This document shows positions 42,125 to 51,600 of a stretch of DNA of 64,000 nt, one piece after another. This DNA comes from Streptomyces fulvoviolaceus (GTDB lineage: Bacteria; Actinomycetota; Actinomycetes; Streptomycetales; Streptomycetaceae): NCBI RefSeq assembly GCF_000718165.1, contig NZ_JOEY01000023.1, positions 93,637 through 157,636 on the forward strand, read 5' to 3'. Every line of letters begins with the position of its first letter. Positions within the stretch are counted from its first letter, which is position 1. The notes under the pieces were generated by a model. That model had not been told where the DNA came from, did no database searches, and saw nothing but the letters and a program-made list of their open reading frames with translations. The translations under genes and the position numbers were made by a program.

Positions 42125-43203
42125 GTGCGGATGCTGCTGCCCGGGGCGCGGTTGATGGCGCGGATCGGTGGGTGGCCGGGGGAAGCCGTGCTGGGAGGCG
42201 TGAGTTGCGGTGCGCCCGGCCCTGTGGGTGCTGAGGCTTCCGCCGAGCGGCGGGGGGCGTGGGCCGGGGAGGCAGTCGCTCTGCACCGTCGGCGACCCCG
42301 GCACCGGGACGGTCCGCCCCGTGCGCTCGCGTTGTACGCCAAAACGCTGAGTGACAGCGGCCGTTACGAGGAGGCGATCACCGCGGCGGACGAGTCCCTC
42401 GCCGACGCCGATGCCCGGAGGTCACCGACGCAGACCGGCTACACGCTGCGCAGCCGCGCCCTGGCCCTGCTGGGGGTGGGCCGGCTCGATGAGGCACTGG
42501 TCGCGGCGCAGAGAGCGTGGCCGTGTACTGGGACGCCGTGCCGCGGCACAGGGACGGCCGCTGGGCGGCACTGTCGACGCGCTGCACGCCTACGGATCGG
42601 CGCTGAACCGACTCGGCCGCGTCGAGGACGCCGGGGCCGCCTACCAGGAGGGCGCCGGTCCGCTGCGGGACATGTCCTGGACTGCCTCGCCCATCAGCTC
42701 GGTGAACTGGCCCTGCCTGTGGAGGAGTTGTTGGTCCTTGAGGAACTGGTACAACTCTGGTCCCGGCTCACCGACAACGACCCCGACCGATACGAGGCAT
42801 GGCTCGCCAGGGCACTGGACAACCTGGCACACCGACACGAGGAGGACGGCGCCCCTCAGGAGGCGGTCGAGGCCACCGTGAAGAGTGCCGACGCATACCG
42901 CCGCGCCGTCGGACGCGATCCGCAGAGCCATGAACCGGAACTGGCCCTCGCCCTCACCAACCTCAACATCCGGCAGTACGACACCGGCAGCCCCGACGCC
43001 GCCGTGACAAGCGGCCGCGAGCCACTGGCGATCACCCGCCGGCTGGCCGCGGCCGACCCAGACGCCTACCGCCCGCTGACCTCCTACGAATACTCGCCGC
43101 CGTACTACGCCTGGCCGGGCAGGACACAGAGGCGACGGCCTGCTACGACGAGGCCCGCGCCGTCGAGAGAGAAACGACTGCAGACACCGAACCGGAACCG
43201 TAG
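42125..43203 (+). pseudogene. Frameshifted TPR-repeat protein
   Basis: TPR-like helices are readable in three frames: RALALYAKTLSDSGRYEEAITAADES and LRSRALALLGVGRLDEALVAAQRA first, YWDAVPRHRDGRWAALS and DALHAYGSALNRLGRVEDAGAAYQEGA in two other frames, then back to the first frame (HRHEEDGAPQEAVEATVKSADAY). At the end LAAVLRLAGQDTEATACYDEARAVE is in another frame and reaches a stop at 43201-43203. At least four frameshifts mean no full product. The original was probably a long tetratricopeptide regulator-associated protein. Confidence 0.7.
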
Positions 43204-43322
43204 GGACGACCGGCCACTCGCTCAGGCCACATGCGGCGACTTCCCCGGCCGCGAGCCAAGACATCCACCTAGGTCGGAACAGTTCGAACTACCGTTGGCG
43301 GCAACGCTGTTGAACTGACACA

Positions 43323-43401
43323 CAGCGGGTTCACTCCGTTGGCCCAAAGCTCTGAACCCGACCGCCCGATGAGTCGTTTCCGCAGGTCACGGACCTGCAT
43401 A
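43323..43401. repeat. att-flanking unit at the left island edge
   Basis: A diverged copy of repeat Y (43323-43349, AGCGGGTTCACTCCGTT...CAAAG), then GTTTCCGCAGGTCAC at 43376-43390, directly before the tRNA half. The same order occurs at 58742-58823. GTTTCCGCAGG also recurs at 43726 and 58915. Confidence 0.65.
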
Positions 43402-43447
43402 GTGGGGCGGGTGGGACTCGAACCCACGGCCGACGGATTATGAGTCC
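43402..43447 (-). mobile_element. Left att-like site: 3' half of a tRNA with anticodon CAT
   Basis: 46 bp identical to 58824-58869. On the minus strand it reads anticodon loop CTCATAA within GGA/TCC stem bases, the T-arm GTGGG-TTCGAGT-CCCAC and the acceptor 3' strand CCGCCCCA. The D-arm and 5' acceptor strand are absent, so it is not a functional tRNA (Met or Ile2 type). Tyrosine integrases use exactly such a segment, from anticodon stem to the 3' end, as att core. Confidence 0.8.
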
Positions 43448-43570
43448 TTTGAGGATCTTGGCGACCCTTGTCGATCAATGCCAATCTTGGCCATTTTCCC
43501 AGCTCAGAAGGGGTTTGGCACCTCACCCCTTCTCAGCCCTTGTCAGTCTTTTCCGATCCTTGTGTCCAAC

Positions 43571-43722
43571 CTGCGTCCAGAACGCGTCCTGGAAGGACAA
43601 GCCCAACCAGCTTCCGAGACGATCGCCCCAGCTCGGGAGTACGCCTCGAACTCGCCCGCAGCGGATTTCCCTTCCAGCGCGCAGAGGCGCCGCCCCTCCA
43701 CTCGGGGCGAAGCCTCAATAGC
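43571..43722. repeat. Arm-like repeat pair and hairpin, copy of the 6.57-kb relic
   Basis: GCGTCC at 43573 and 43584 (11-bp spacing) is followed by a GAGGC-CGCCCC...GGGGCG-GCCTC hairpin (43684-43716) and a GCCGT string. The same parts in the same order are at 6573-6645. Confidence 0.6.
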
Positions 43723-44023
43723 CGTTTCCGCAGGCCAGACGTCGCCTGGTCAGCTTATCCAGCTCAGCCGCCATCTTCCTGAGTGAGCTGGAGAGGTCGG
43801 GCGCACTGCAGTTTCGGGCGCACGGCGTGGAGGATGCCCCCCGTCACGGGCTCCCCCGCTTCGTGCCGGCCAGAGCATGGTTCGGCGTACAGGCGGGACA
43901 TGAGTACGGCGTGGCCCGGAGTTCATGGTTGCCGCGGGACGACTTCGGTGACGGCCGAGTCGGCATCCGGCACGAAGGACACCGTCGAGGCCTACACACG
44001 CCCCCTTATCAGCGAACTGGCGC

Positions 44024-44446
44024 CAGGTAGGGCTCTGGCCGGTGCTGTCGAGGCAGAGGCTGTTGAGAGTGCCGGCTCCGGTGCGGACGACGGTGGCGCC
44101 GCCGGTGACGGTGCCCGCCGAGTCGTCGAGGGTGATGGTGATCTGCTCGCTGCCGACGCAGAGGGTGGTGGTGGTCGGGTCGGTCTGGAGGAGCAGGTTG
44201 CCGTCGGCGTCGTAGATGTAGCTGGTGGAGCCGGTCGAGCCGCCCGTGGTGCTGGTGCCGGTCAAGGGGTTGGGCTGGGCGCTGGAGTAGCCGCTGGTGG
44301 TGACGGTGTGCCGGGTCTGGGTGAGGCGGTTGCCGACGGCGTCGTAGGGCCAGCTGGTCCAGTAGGCACCGCCGGTGATGCCGTCGCCGACGGTGCTGTG
44401 GTCGCCGCCGGTGGGAGTGGCGGCGCAGTTGTCGGTGGCGGTCGAC
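44024..44446 (-). pseudogene. RHS repeat fragment, degraded copy of part of the 45.6-52.2 kb gene
   Basis: About 140 codons match the large RHS protein at high identity: TDNCAATPTGGDHSTVGDGI, YDAVGNRLTQTRHTV, TSYIYDADGNLLLQTDPTTT, SPTWRQF. Compared with the full gene it lacks several segments, including one between two TSTSY/STSY repeats as expected from recombination within the array. There is no start region and no toxin tail. Probably a relic of a second RHS gene or a displaced cassette. Confidence 0.8.
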
Positions 44447-44668
44447 ACCGGGCGCGGGAGCCCCGGCGCGGATCTGCCACACAGGTGGCGTTGAGCAGGG
44501 AAACGTGTTCGAGCCTACGCCGAGCATCAGGCGCGAAGAGTCGCGCGAAGGCCATCGGGGACGGGGGCGCCGCAGGATCGTCTCAGTGGCGGACAACGCG
44601 CACCCATGATCGGGTGGAGAGCGCGGCGAGGGCAACGGCTCCAGCGAGCGCCATCCAGGACGTCACAG

Positions 44669-44947
44669 TCAGAACCAGTTTCCGATATCCGAGATGATGT
44701 TGTTCGTCACATTGCTGGTGACGAACCCGGCAGCCAAGCCTACGACCGCTCCGACCGCGCCTCCGACAACCGTACCTTCGGGACCGACGAACGAGCCGAT
44801 GATCGCTCCGGTTTCGAGGCCGGACTCCGCCATCGTCGCCGATATGTACATGTCGGCACCCGCTTGCGGGACACTCGTCAGGGCTGCCCGCGTACGGGAC
44901 TGCCCTTCCCCCCGGTCCGTCATGTAGTTGTACCCGTAGGCTCCCAC
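44669..44947 (-). CDS. Glycine-zipper small protein, orphan RHS-type C-terminus candidate
   Basis: 92 residues from the GTG at 44947 (GGGAGG directly upstream). The frame stays open upstream to about 45076, so it could be the tail of a lost larger protein. A Gly/Ala/Val-rich stretch (TGAIIGSFVGPEGTVVGGAV, then GAVVGLAAGF) forms a glycine zipper that could insert in membranes. It ends NIISDIGNWF. It lies between the PH-domain gene and the RHS fragment, as expected for an orphan polymorphic-toxin tip. Function not proven. Confidence 0.55.
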   Translation of the reverse strand: MGAYGYNYMTDRGEGQSRTRAALTSVPQAGADMYISATMAESGLETGAIIGSFVGPEGTVVGGAVGAVVGLAAGFVTSNVTNNIISDIGNWF

Positions 44948-45055
44948 GCCTCCCGCTCCAGTGAGTGCCCGCGCGGCCCCGACCGACGTCAGTCCAGGGC
45001 GGAGAAGGGTGTCTCGCCCAAGGCAGACAGAGAGGGTGCGGCGGCTGGCCCGTGT

Positions 45056-45084
45056 GAGCCCGGGAGTGAGATTCCCCCGGGCTC
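45056..45084. terminator. Hairpin after the PH-domain gene
   Basis: GAGCCCGGG (45056-45064) pairs with CCCGGGCTC (45076-45084) around an 11-base loop, 8 bp beyond the stop codon of the PH-domain gene on the minus strand. Confidence 0.7.
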
Positions 45085-45091
45085 CCGATTA

Positions 45092-45640
45092 CTAACCGAT
45101 CGCCCCCATCACTCCCCCTACGATCGCGGCCACCACGCCGATCGCCAGAACGAAATCCGCCGGCCGACAAGGTCTCACGAGAGTCCGTTTCACCGGCTCC
45201 GCGTCCGCGACGGGTTTCGGCTTGCGTGGCAGCCGTTCCCTGATTTCCGTGGCAGCCAGTTCCGACGTTGCAAACCGGTAATCCACCAAGGACCCGCCGA
45301 ACACCACGGGGACAAGGGACTCGTCGCGAATCGTCACGATCTTGAGACTCGCCCCCCGCCCCGCCACCACTTTGCGAATTCCGTCATATCTGACTTCTTG
45401 GGCCCCGATGGGATTGATGACGACGAGCGACTCCGCGCGCAGCACGACCGCACAGGTTGCCAACCGTAGAAAGAGTGTGGTCACCGCGCAGAAGGCCGCC
45501 GTGGCGACCCACACATCACGGTCATAGCCATGTTCCATGCTTGACTGCACACCCCAGGGATAGATTCCCCAGACCGCGGCAATGAAAAGCCCGTTCAAGA
45601 TCGGCCATGATCGCCGCCGCAGGACTCGTTCCTTCGTCAA
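45092..45640 (-). CDS. PH-domain membrane protein, candidate immunity to the RHS protein
   Basis: 182 residues from a TTG at 45640, only 6 bases after the RHS stop; ribosome-binding signal weak, so start uncertain. Two helices at about 13-60 (ILNGLFIAAVWGIYPWGV and VATAAFCAVTTLFLRL) precede a bacterial PH-like beta domain (RAESLVVINPIGAQEVRYDGI, LKIVTIRDESLVPVVFG). A third hydrophobic segment closes the protein (VLAIGVVAAIVGGVMGAIG). Immediate downstream position is where immunity genes of RHS toxins lie; this role is inferred from position, and similar PH proteins also occur elsewhere in Streptomyces without toxins. Confidence 0.7.
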   Translation of the reverse strand: MTKERVLRRRSWPILNGLFIAAVWGIYPWGVQSSMEHGYDRDVWVATAAFCAVTTLFLRLATCAVVLRAESLVVINPIGAQEVRYDGIRKVVAGRGASLKIVTIRDESLVPVVFGGSLVDYRFATSELAATEIRERLPRKPKPVADAEPVKRTLVRPCRPADFVLAIGVVAAIVGGVMGAIG

Positions 45641-45646
45641 ATCGCT

Positions 45647-48600
45647 CTAACACCCCACATGACCATGGAGAGCGCTGTCCGCGCCTTCTCCGCACACACC
45701 CCAACCCACCTGCCCATTCACTGCCATGTTCAGAGCCGACCTGCCCTTGTCCAGTATCCTTGCCGTCTCGGTCACATAGCCCCTCCGGCCACCGCCGACT
45801 CCGGTCCCCAGACCCATCTTCGTCCGGTACAAAGGAACCTCGACCTCGGCACGTTCAAACGCGTTGCCGAGAAATGCCTCTCTCCATGTGGCGGCGCCCA
45901 ATCCCTTCGCCAGGCCGCCCCCCACCAGACCACCCGCTGCCGTCCAGAGAAGTGACTTCGCGAACCCGGTTCCGTCGAACTCGCCTGTCCGGTACCAGTC
46001 CCCCCCATAACTGATCGCGGCGATACCGACGCCGATGCCGACACAGAGCCCCGCCGAAGCCACGATGCAGGCTCCGAAACTCACGGCAGGCAGCACCCTG
46101 TTCTTCCAGCCGTCCCACGTGCCGAAGGTCTGCTTCGTCCAGCTCCAGGACTTCGACCACCAGGACCTGTGCGGCTGGGGCTTGGGCGCGGGCGGGGTGT
46201 AGCCGGTGTCGGTGACGGGGTTGCTGTAGTGGCTGCTGATGGAGGCCGCCGTACCCTTGGAGACCACCGTGCCCCGGCGGTAGTCGGCGAGGCCGGTCTT
46301 CGGGTCGTAGCCGACCTCCTTCTGGACCTTCTTCGAGCAGTTCGCCAGATCGTACTGGCAGGAGTTGGGGCGCGAGCCGATCTCCTGGCCGGTGGGGTCG
46401 GAGAAGGTGACGGGGTTGTCCGAGGCGTAGGCGTATCCGCCGAGTTCCTGCGGGCTGTCGTCCTCGAAGACGGGGTCGAGGCTGACGAAGCGGCCGAGGC
46501 CGGGGTCGTATTCGCGGGCGCCGACGCCGGTGAGGCCGGTGGTGGTGTCGGTGGTCTTGTCGAGGAAGGTGCGGTTGTCGGGCCAGCTCGCGGTGGTGCC
46601 GCGGGGGTTGCCGTAGGGGTCGAACTGGCGCCAGGTGGGGGTCTGGGCGGTGTAGTCGAGGTAGAGGCTGTTGGTGCCGTGCTGGTCGGCGGCGAGTTCG
46701 AAGCCGTAGGCGGTGCCGGTCCCGGTGCGGACGATGGTGGCGCCGCCGGGGACGGTGTAGTAGCGGACTCCGGTGGCGGTGCCGGCGGAGTTGTCGAGGG
46801 TGATCTGTTCGCTGCCGAGGTAGAGGGTGGTGGTGGTCGGGTCGGTCTGGAGGAGCAGGTTGCCGTCGGCGTCGTAGATGTAGCTGGTGGAGGTGCCGGC
46901 GGTGGCGTCGGCGACCTTGGTCAGCTGGTCGTCGTTGTTCCAGGTGAGAGCCTGGTCGGCGGTGCCGGTGTGACGGGTGGTGGTGTTGCCGTCGCTGTCG
47001 TAGCCGTAGCTGGTGGAGCCGGTCGTGCCGCCGGTGGTGGTCGTGGCGGTCAGGGTGTTGGGCTGGCCGCTGGAGTAGCCGCTGGTGGTGACGGTGTCGC
47101 TGCCGGTTCCGGAGACGGTGTGCTGGGTCTGGGTGAGGCGATTGCCGACGGCGTCGAAGGTCCAGCTGGTCCAGTAGGCGCCGCCGGTGATGCCGTCGCC
47201 AACGGTGCTGTGGTCGCCGCTGGTGGGCGTGGCGGCGCAGTTGTCGGTGGCGGTCCACGCGGTGGTGAGGCGGTCGAGGGTGTCGTAGGCGTAGCACTGG
47301 GTCTCGGCCGTCGTGCTGGAGCCGGAGCGGGTCTCGGTCTGGCGGGTGATGTTGCCGGACAGGTCGTAGGTGTAAGCGGTCTCGTCGACGCTGGACGGGG
47401 TGGCGGTGGAGCGGGTGACGAGCTGGTCGGTCAGATCCCCGGTGTGGGCGTCATAGGCGTCGGTGACGGTGGCGTAGGACGTGGAGGAGCCCAACTGGAC
47501 CTGCGCGACCTGGTCGTTGGCGCTGTACGTGGTGCTCTGGAGGTAACTGTAGGCACCGGCCAGGGCGTTGGGTTCGTCGTCGTTGTTGTAGCCGTGGGTG
47601 ACGGTCTCGGCGGGCAGACCGCCGCCGATGGCGTAACCGTCGGTCCACAGCAGGCCGTTGACGCTGGTGTACGAGTGCGTGATCTTCCAGGTCTTGCCGA
47701 GCACTGAGCCCTGTGCGGCGGAGGGGACGATGGTCTCCTCGCCCAGGGATTCACCGAAGACGTTGAAACCCACGGCTTGTTGGACGTAGGCATAGCCGCC
47801 GCTGTAGGAGGTCGCCGTGGTGACATGGCCGACCGGGTAGGTCATGCCGGAGACGGCGGTGTTGGCGTTGTCGTAGACCCAGGACGCGGTCTGGTTGCCG
47901 GGCGAGCTGGTCGACGTGTACGCGGTCTGGTCGGCGGTGGCGGCCGCGTACCGGCCGGTCTTGCGGTCGAGGGCGTCGTAGGTGAAGGAGGCGTAGTCGC
48001 CGCGGGAGTCCTTGGTCTGGAGCAGGTTGCCGTCGGCGTCGTAGGTCATGGTGGAGGTGCCGGCGGTGGGGTCCGTCTTGGCGGTCACCTCGTCGGCCAG
48101 GTCGTAGGTGCTGGTCCACGTGTCGCCCTTGGCGTCGGTCGTGGTGGCCTGCTGGCCATGGCCGTCGTAGCCGTAGGTGGTGGCGCTGGTTGTGCCGCCG
48201 GTCAGGTAGAAGGTGCCGGTGGTGGTGTTCAGCGGGGTGGTCAGCGACGGGTTGGCGGTGTACTCGTCGAGTTCGCTGGTACGGCCCAGCGGGTCGGTGC
48301 GGGTGGTCTTGATGACGCCGCCGGCGGGCGGGATGACGGTGGTGGCGTCGCCGTTGTAGACCGTGGTGGTCGTCGAGACGAGCGAGCCGTTCTTCTCGGC
48401 GATGTCGTAGACCTGCCGGCCGAGCCCGTCGTAGGTGAACACGTCCTGGTCGGCGACCTGGTTGTCGGCCACCGACTTCAACGACAGCGCGGGGGTGGTG
48501 GCGGAGTCCCAGTAGTCATTGTTCTGCTTCGCCGTCCAGCCGCGCGAGTCGTACAGGGTGTCGTCGATCAGACGGCCACCCTGCGGGGTATAGGCCTGCG

Positions 48601-51600
48601 TCTGCCGGGGGCGGCCCAGGGAGTCGACGATGCTGGCCGAGGTGAGGTAACCGCTGTTGTCGTTCAGCGTGTTGCTCACCACGCCGGACAACGAGGTGTT
48701 CGACAGCGTGTAGGTGTAGGTCCCGTTCGCCAGAGAGCTGGTCGCGCGGGAGTTCTTCCACACCGAGGTCGTCCGCCCCAGCGCGTCGTAGTGCGTGGTG
48801 GTCACCACGTGGTCGGCGTCCGTGGCGGTGAGCCCCAGTCCGCGCTCGGTGTCGAACGTCGTGCTCGTGGTGTGGGCGACCCCGCCCACCGTGGGCTGGG
48901 CGACGCTCTGTCCGGTGGTCAGGTAGGCGGAGTCGACCGTGTAGGTGGTCGTGGTGGTGTTGCCGTTGCCGTTGGTGGTGCTCGCCAGGCGGTGGTACGT
49001 GCTGTCGTAGGTGTTGTGCGCGGTGGTCCGCCAGGTGAACGCGCCCGCACCGTAGTCGGTGGCCGTGCGCGTCATGGTGACCAGGCCCATGGTCGGGGCG
49101 GTGGACTGCGGGAAGGCGGTGGCGAAGGTGGTGTCGTCGTAGAACGTCCGGGTCGCGGAGACCACCTGGTCCGGGCGGTTGACACTGCTGGGCGCGCCAA
49201 GGGTGTTCAGCCCGCTCGGCACGGAGGAGGCGGAGCCCTCGGTGAAGCCGGAGCAGGCCACCGAGTCCTCCTCGGATCCGGAGATCAGGCCGACGAGGTT
49301 GGCGCCGGTGTTGGCGGGGGCGTAGGTGGTGGCGGTGCACTGGTCGTAGTGGGAGTCGATCGGCACGGTGTGCTCGTAGCTGTAGGTCGCCAGCGCGAAG
49401 TCGTCGTCGGAGCGGGTGGCGTCGTAGGTGGTGTCGGTCTCGGTGTCGCGCCAGCTGGTGGTGCCGCCGTCGGACACGCGCTGGCGGGTCCACTCCTCCG
49501 CGTTACCGGTCGCGTTGGCGGTCAGGTCCGGCAGCCCGGAACGGGTACGGGTCGCGGTCGCCGCGGAGATCCAGTACGAGGTGATCGTGGAGTGGTCGAC
49601 GCCGCCGCCGTCACCGAGGTAGGACGTGGACTCCAGTACCCGCCCGGCCAGTTGGGCGGAGTCGGTGTGGTGGCCGCCCTGGGAGTCGGTCAGCGAGATG
49701 CTGCGGGTCGAGCTGGAGGAGAGCCAGTCGCCGTCCATGCCCTGGTAGTAGGAGTCGACCTGCTTTGTCTTAGCGTCTCCCGAGCCGTTGCCGGTGGTGG
49801 TGGTCACCTGCTGGTAGCCGCGCCACTGCCCGTACGTGCGGTACTTCGGCTTGGTGTTCTCGTCGTCGTCGTAGTGCCAGGCCGCGCCGCTGTAGGCGTA
49901 GTCGGTCTCCTTGGTGGCCGAGCCGCCGGTGGTGTCGGTCTCCAACACCACCTGCACCGCATACTTGTTGAACCAGTCCAACATCGGGCTGATGTAGCCG
50001 CTGGGCGTCCAGTACTGCGGGGAGCAGGACGCGGTGTTGGAGGACGGTGTGGCGGAGGTCGAGCACGCGGTCGGCAGTGTGTAGGAGACGCCGGTCACGC
50101 CGCCCATCTCGTTGGTGATCGCCGTGATGCGGTAGCGGAACAGGCCCGGGTAGGTGGCCGTGCTCACCCGGTTCTCCAGTGCCGAGCCGGTGAACTGCAC
50201 CGGCGGCATTGTGATCGACGAGGTCGAGCCGCCCGCGGTGGTGTCCGCACCGGTGCGCTGCACAGAGGACAGCCACAGCGTCGCGCTGGTCGCGTCCCCT
50301 GTCGACGGCTCCGTCTGGGTCAGCGCGTAGGAGTCGACGGTCGTGTACGCGCCTGCGGAGGCCGAGTACTGCTGGGTGGTGATGGAGCTGAGGCGGACGG
50401 TGGAGAAGTACGACGGCCCGTGCGCGCTGCACGTCGCCCCGGAGGCGCAGCTCAAGTCGTAGGGGACGTCCGGGTAGTACGAGGCGTTGGACGAGGTCTC
50501 CGCGCTGCCGCAGTTGCTGCTGGTGGAGGTGCAGCGCACCGACGTGCCGTAGACGATCCGGTCGGGGACGGTACCGTAGGGGCCGGTGACCGTGGTAAAG
50601 CCGTAGTCGACGTGCGCGAGGTAGGAGTCACGCACGTACTTGACCTCGGAGGCCCCGTTGTAGGCACCGTAGTAGTTGGTGTCCTGCTTGTAGTAGTACG
50701 CCATCGCCGCACCCGTGGCGGTGGTGACGTAGTCCAGGTGCCACTTGGACGCCATGGTGCAGTAGCTGCTGGTGGCCGTGGAGTCGTAACAGGGGTCGCC
50801 GGAGTGGGCGGAGTACACCCGCTGGGAGTCCACCGAGTTCGTCGTGTCGTCACCGGAGGCCCAGCCTGGCAGTTCGTTGCGGCCGAAGTAGTACTTGGTA
50901 CCGTCCCGCTCCGTGATCACCCAGTACGAAGTGTCGTACGTGCCGGAGCCGTTGGACGAGCCGGTCACCTTGCTGACCGTCGCGCCGTTGTCGTCGGCCA
51001 GCTTGTAGGCGGAGGTGTCCTTGTCGTAGACGATCGCGGTCGAGGACCCGTTCAGGGACAGGGTCAGGATCGGGCCGTCATAGCACTCGTCGGAGGTAGT
51101 CACCGATCCGGCGCTGCCCTCCGGGGAGTCGTCGCAGGGGGTGAACTCCTGGGCTACGAAGGAGTCCTGGGTACTCCAGCCGTCGCCCACCCAGGATGCC
51201 TGGGCCTGCGTGTTCGCGGTCTTCGCGTCCACGCTGCCCGAGTCATAGGACAACGAGGCGTCCGGTGCCAGCGACGTCGAGGCGCCGGGCACCTCCACCT
51301 TGTAGGTGTAGGTGAAGTCGCCCGACGAGCCCGACTGGGCCCAGGAACCGGCCGAGGACAGGGTGGAGGCGTAGGTGCCGCCCGCCCCGCCCTCCTGGCC
51401 GGTGGAGTCGGTGGCCGCGATCACGGTCGCCGCGCCCGAGGTCGAGGCCGTCTGAGCCGAGGCGACGGCGGAGGCCGAACCGCTGTAGACGGCCGGACCC
51501 GCCGCCCCTGACGCGAGCCGGCCGGCTCCCGTCGAGGCGGGCTTCGCCGAGAATGACGCAGGGAAGGTGACGGCCGCCGACACAGCGGTGTTCCTGGTGT

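Noticed and set aside
43402..43447. Functional tRNA-Met or tRNA-Ile2 gene here or at 58824
   Set aside because: Only the segment from anticodon stem to the 3' end is present; no D-arm or 5' acceptor strand can be folded from the neighbouring bases at either copy.
47777..51511. A 1,244-codon open frame on the plus strand antisense to the RHS gene
   Set aside because: Low-complexity Gly/Val/Arg-rich translation arising from the GC-rich codon pattern of the RHS gene; no start signal or domain. The minus-strand frame has signal peptide and YD repeats.
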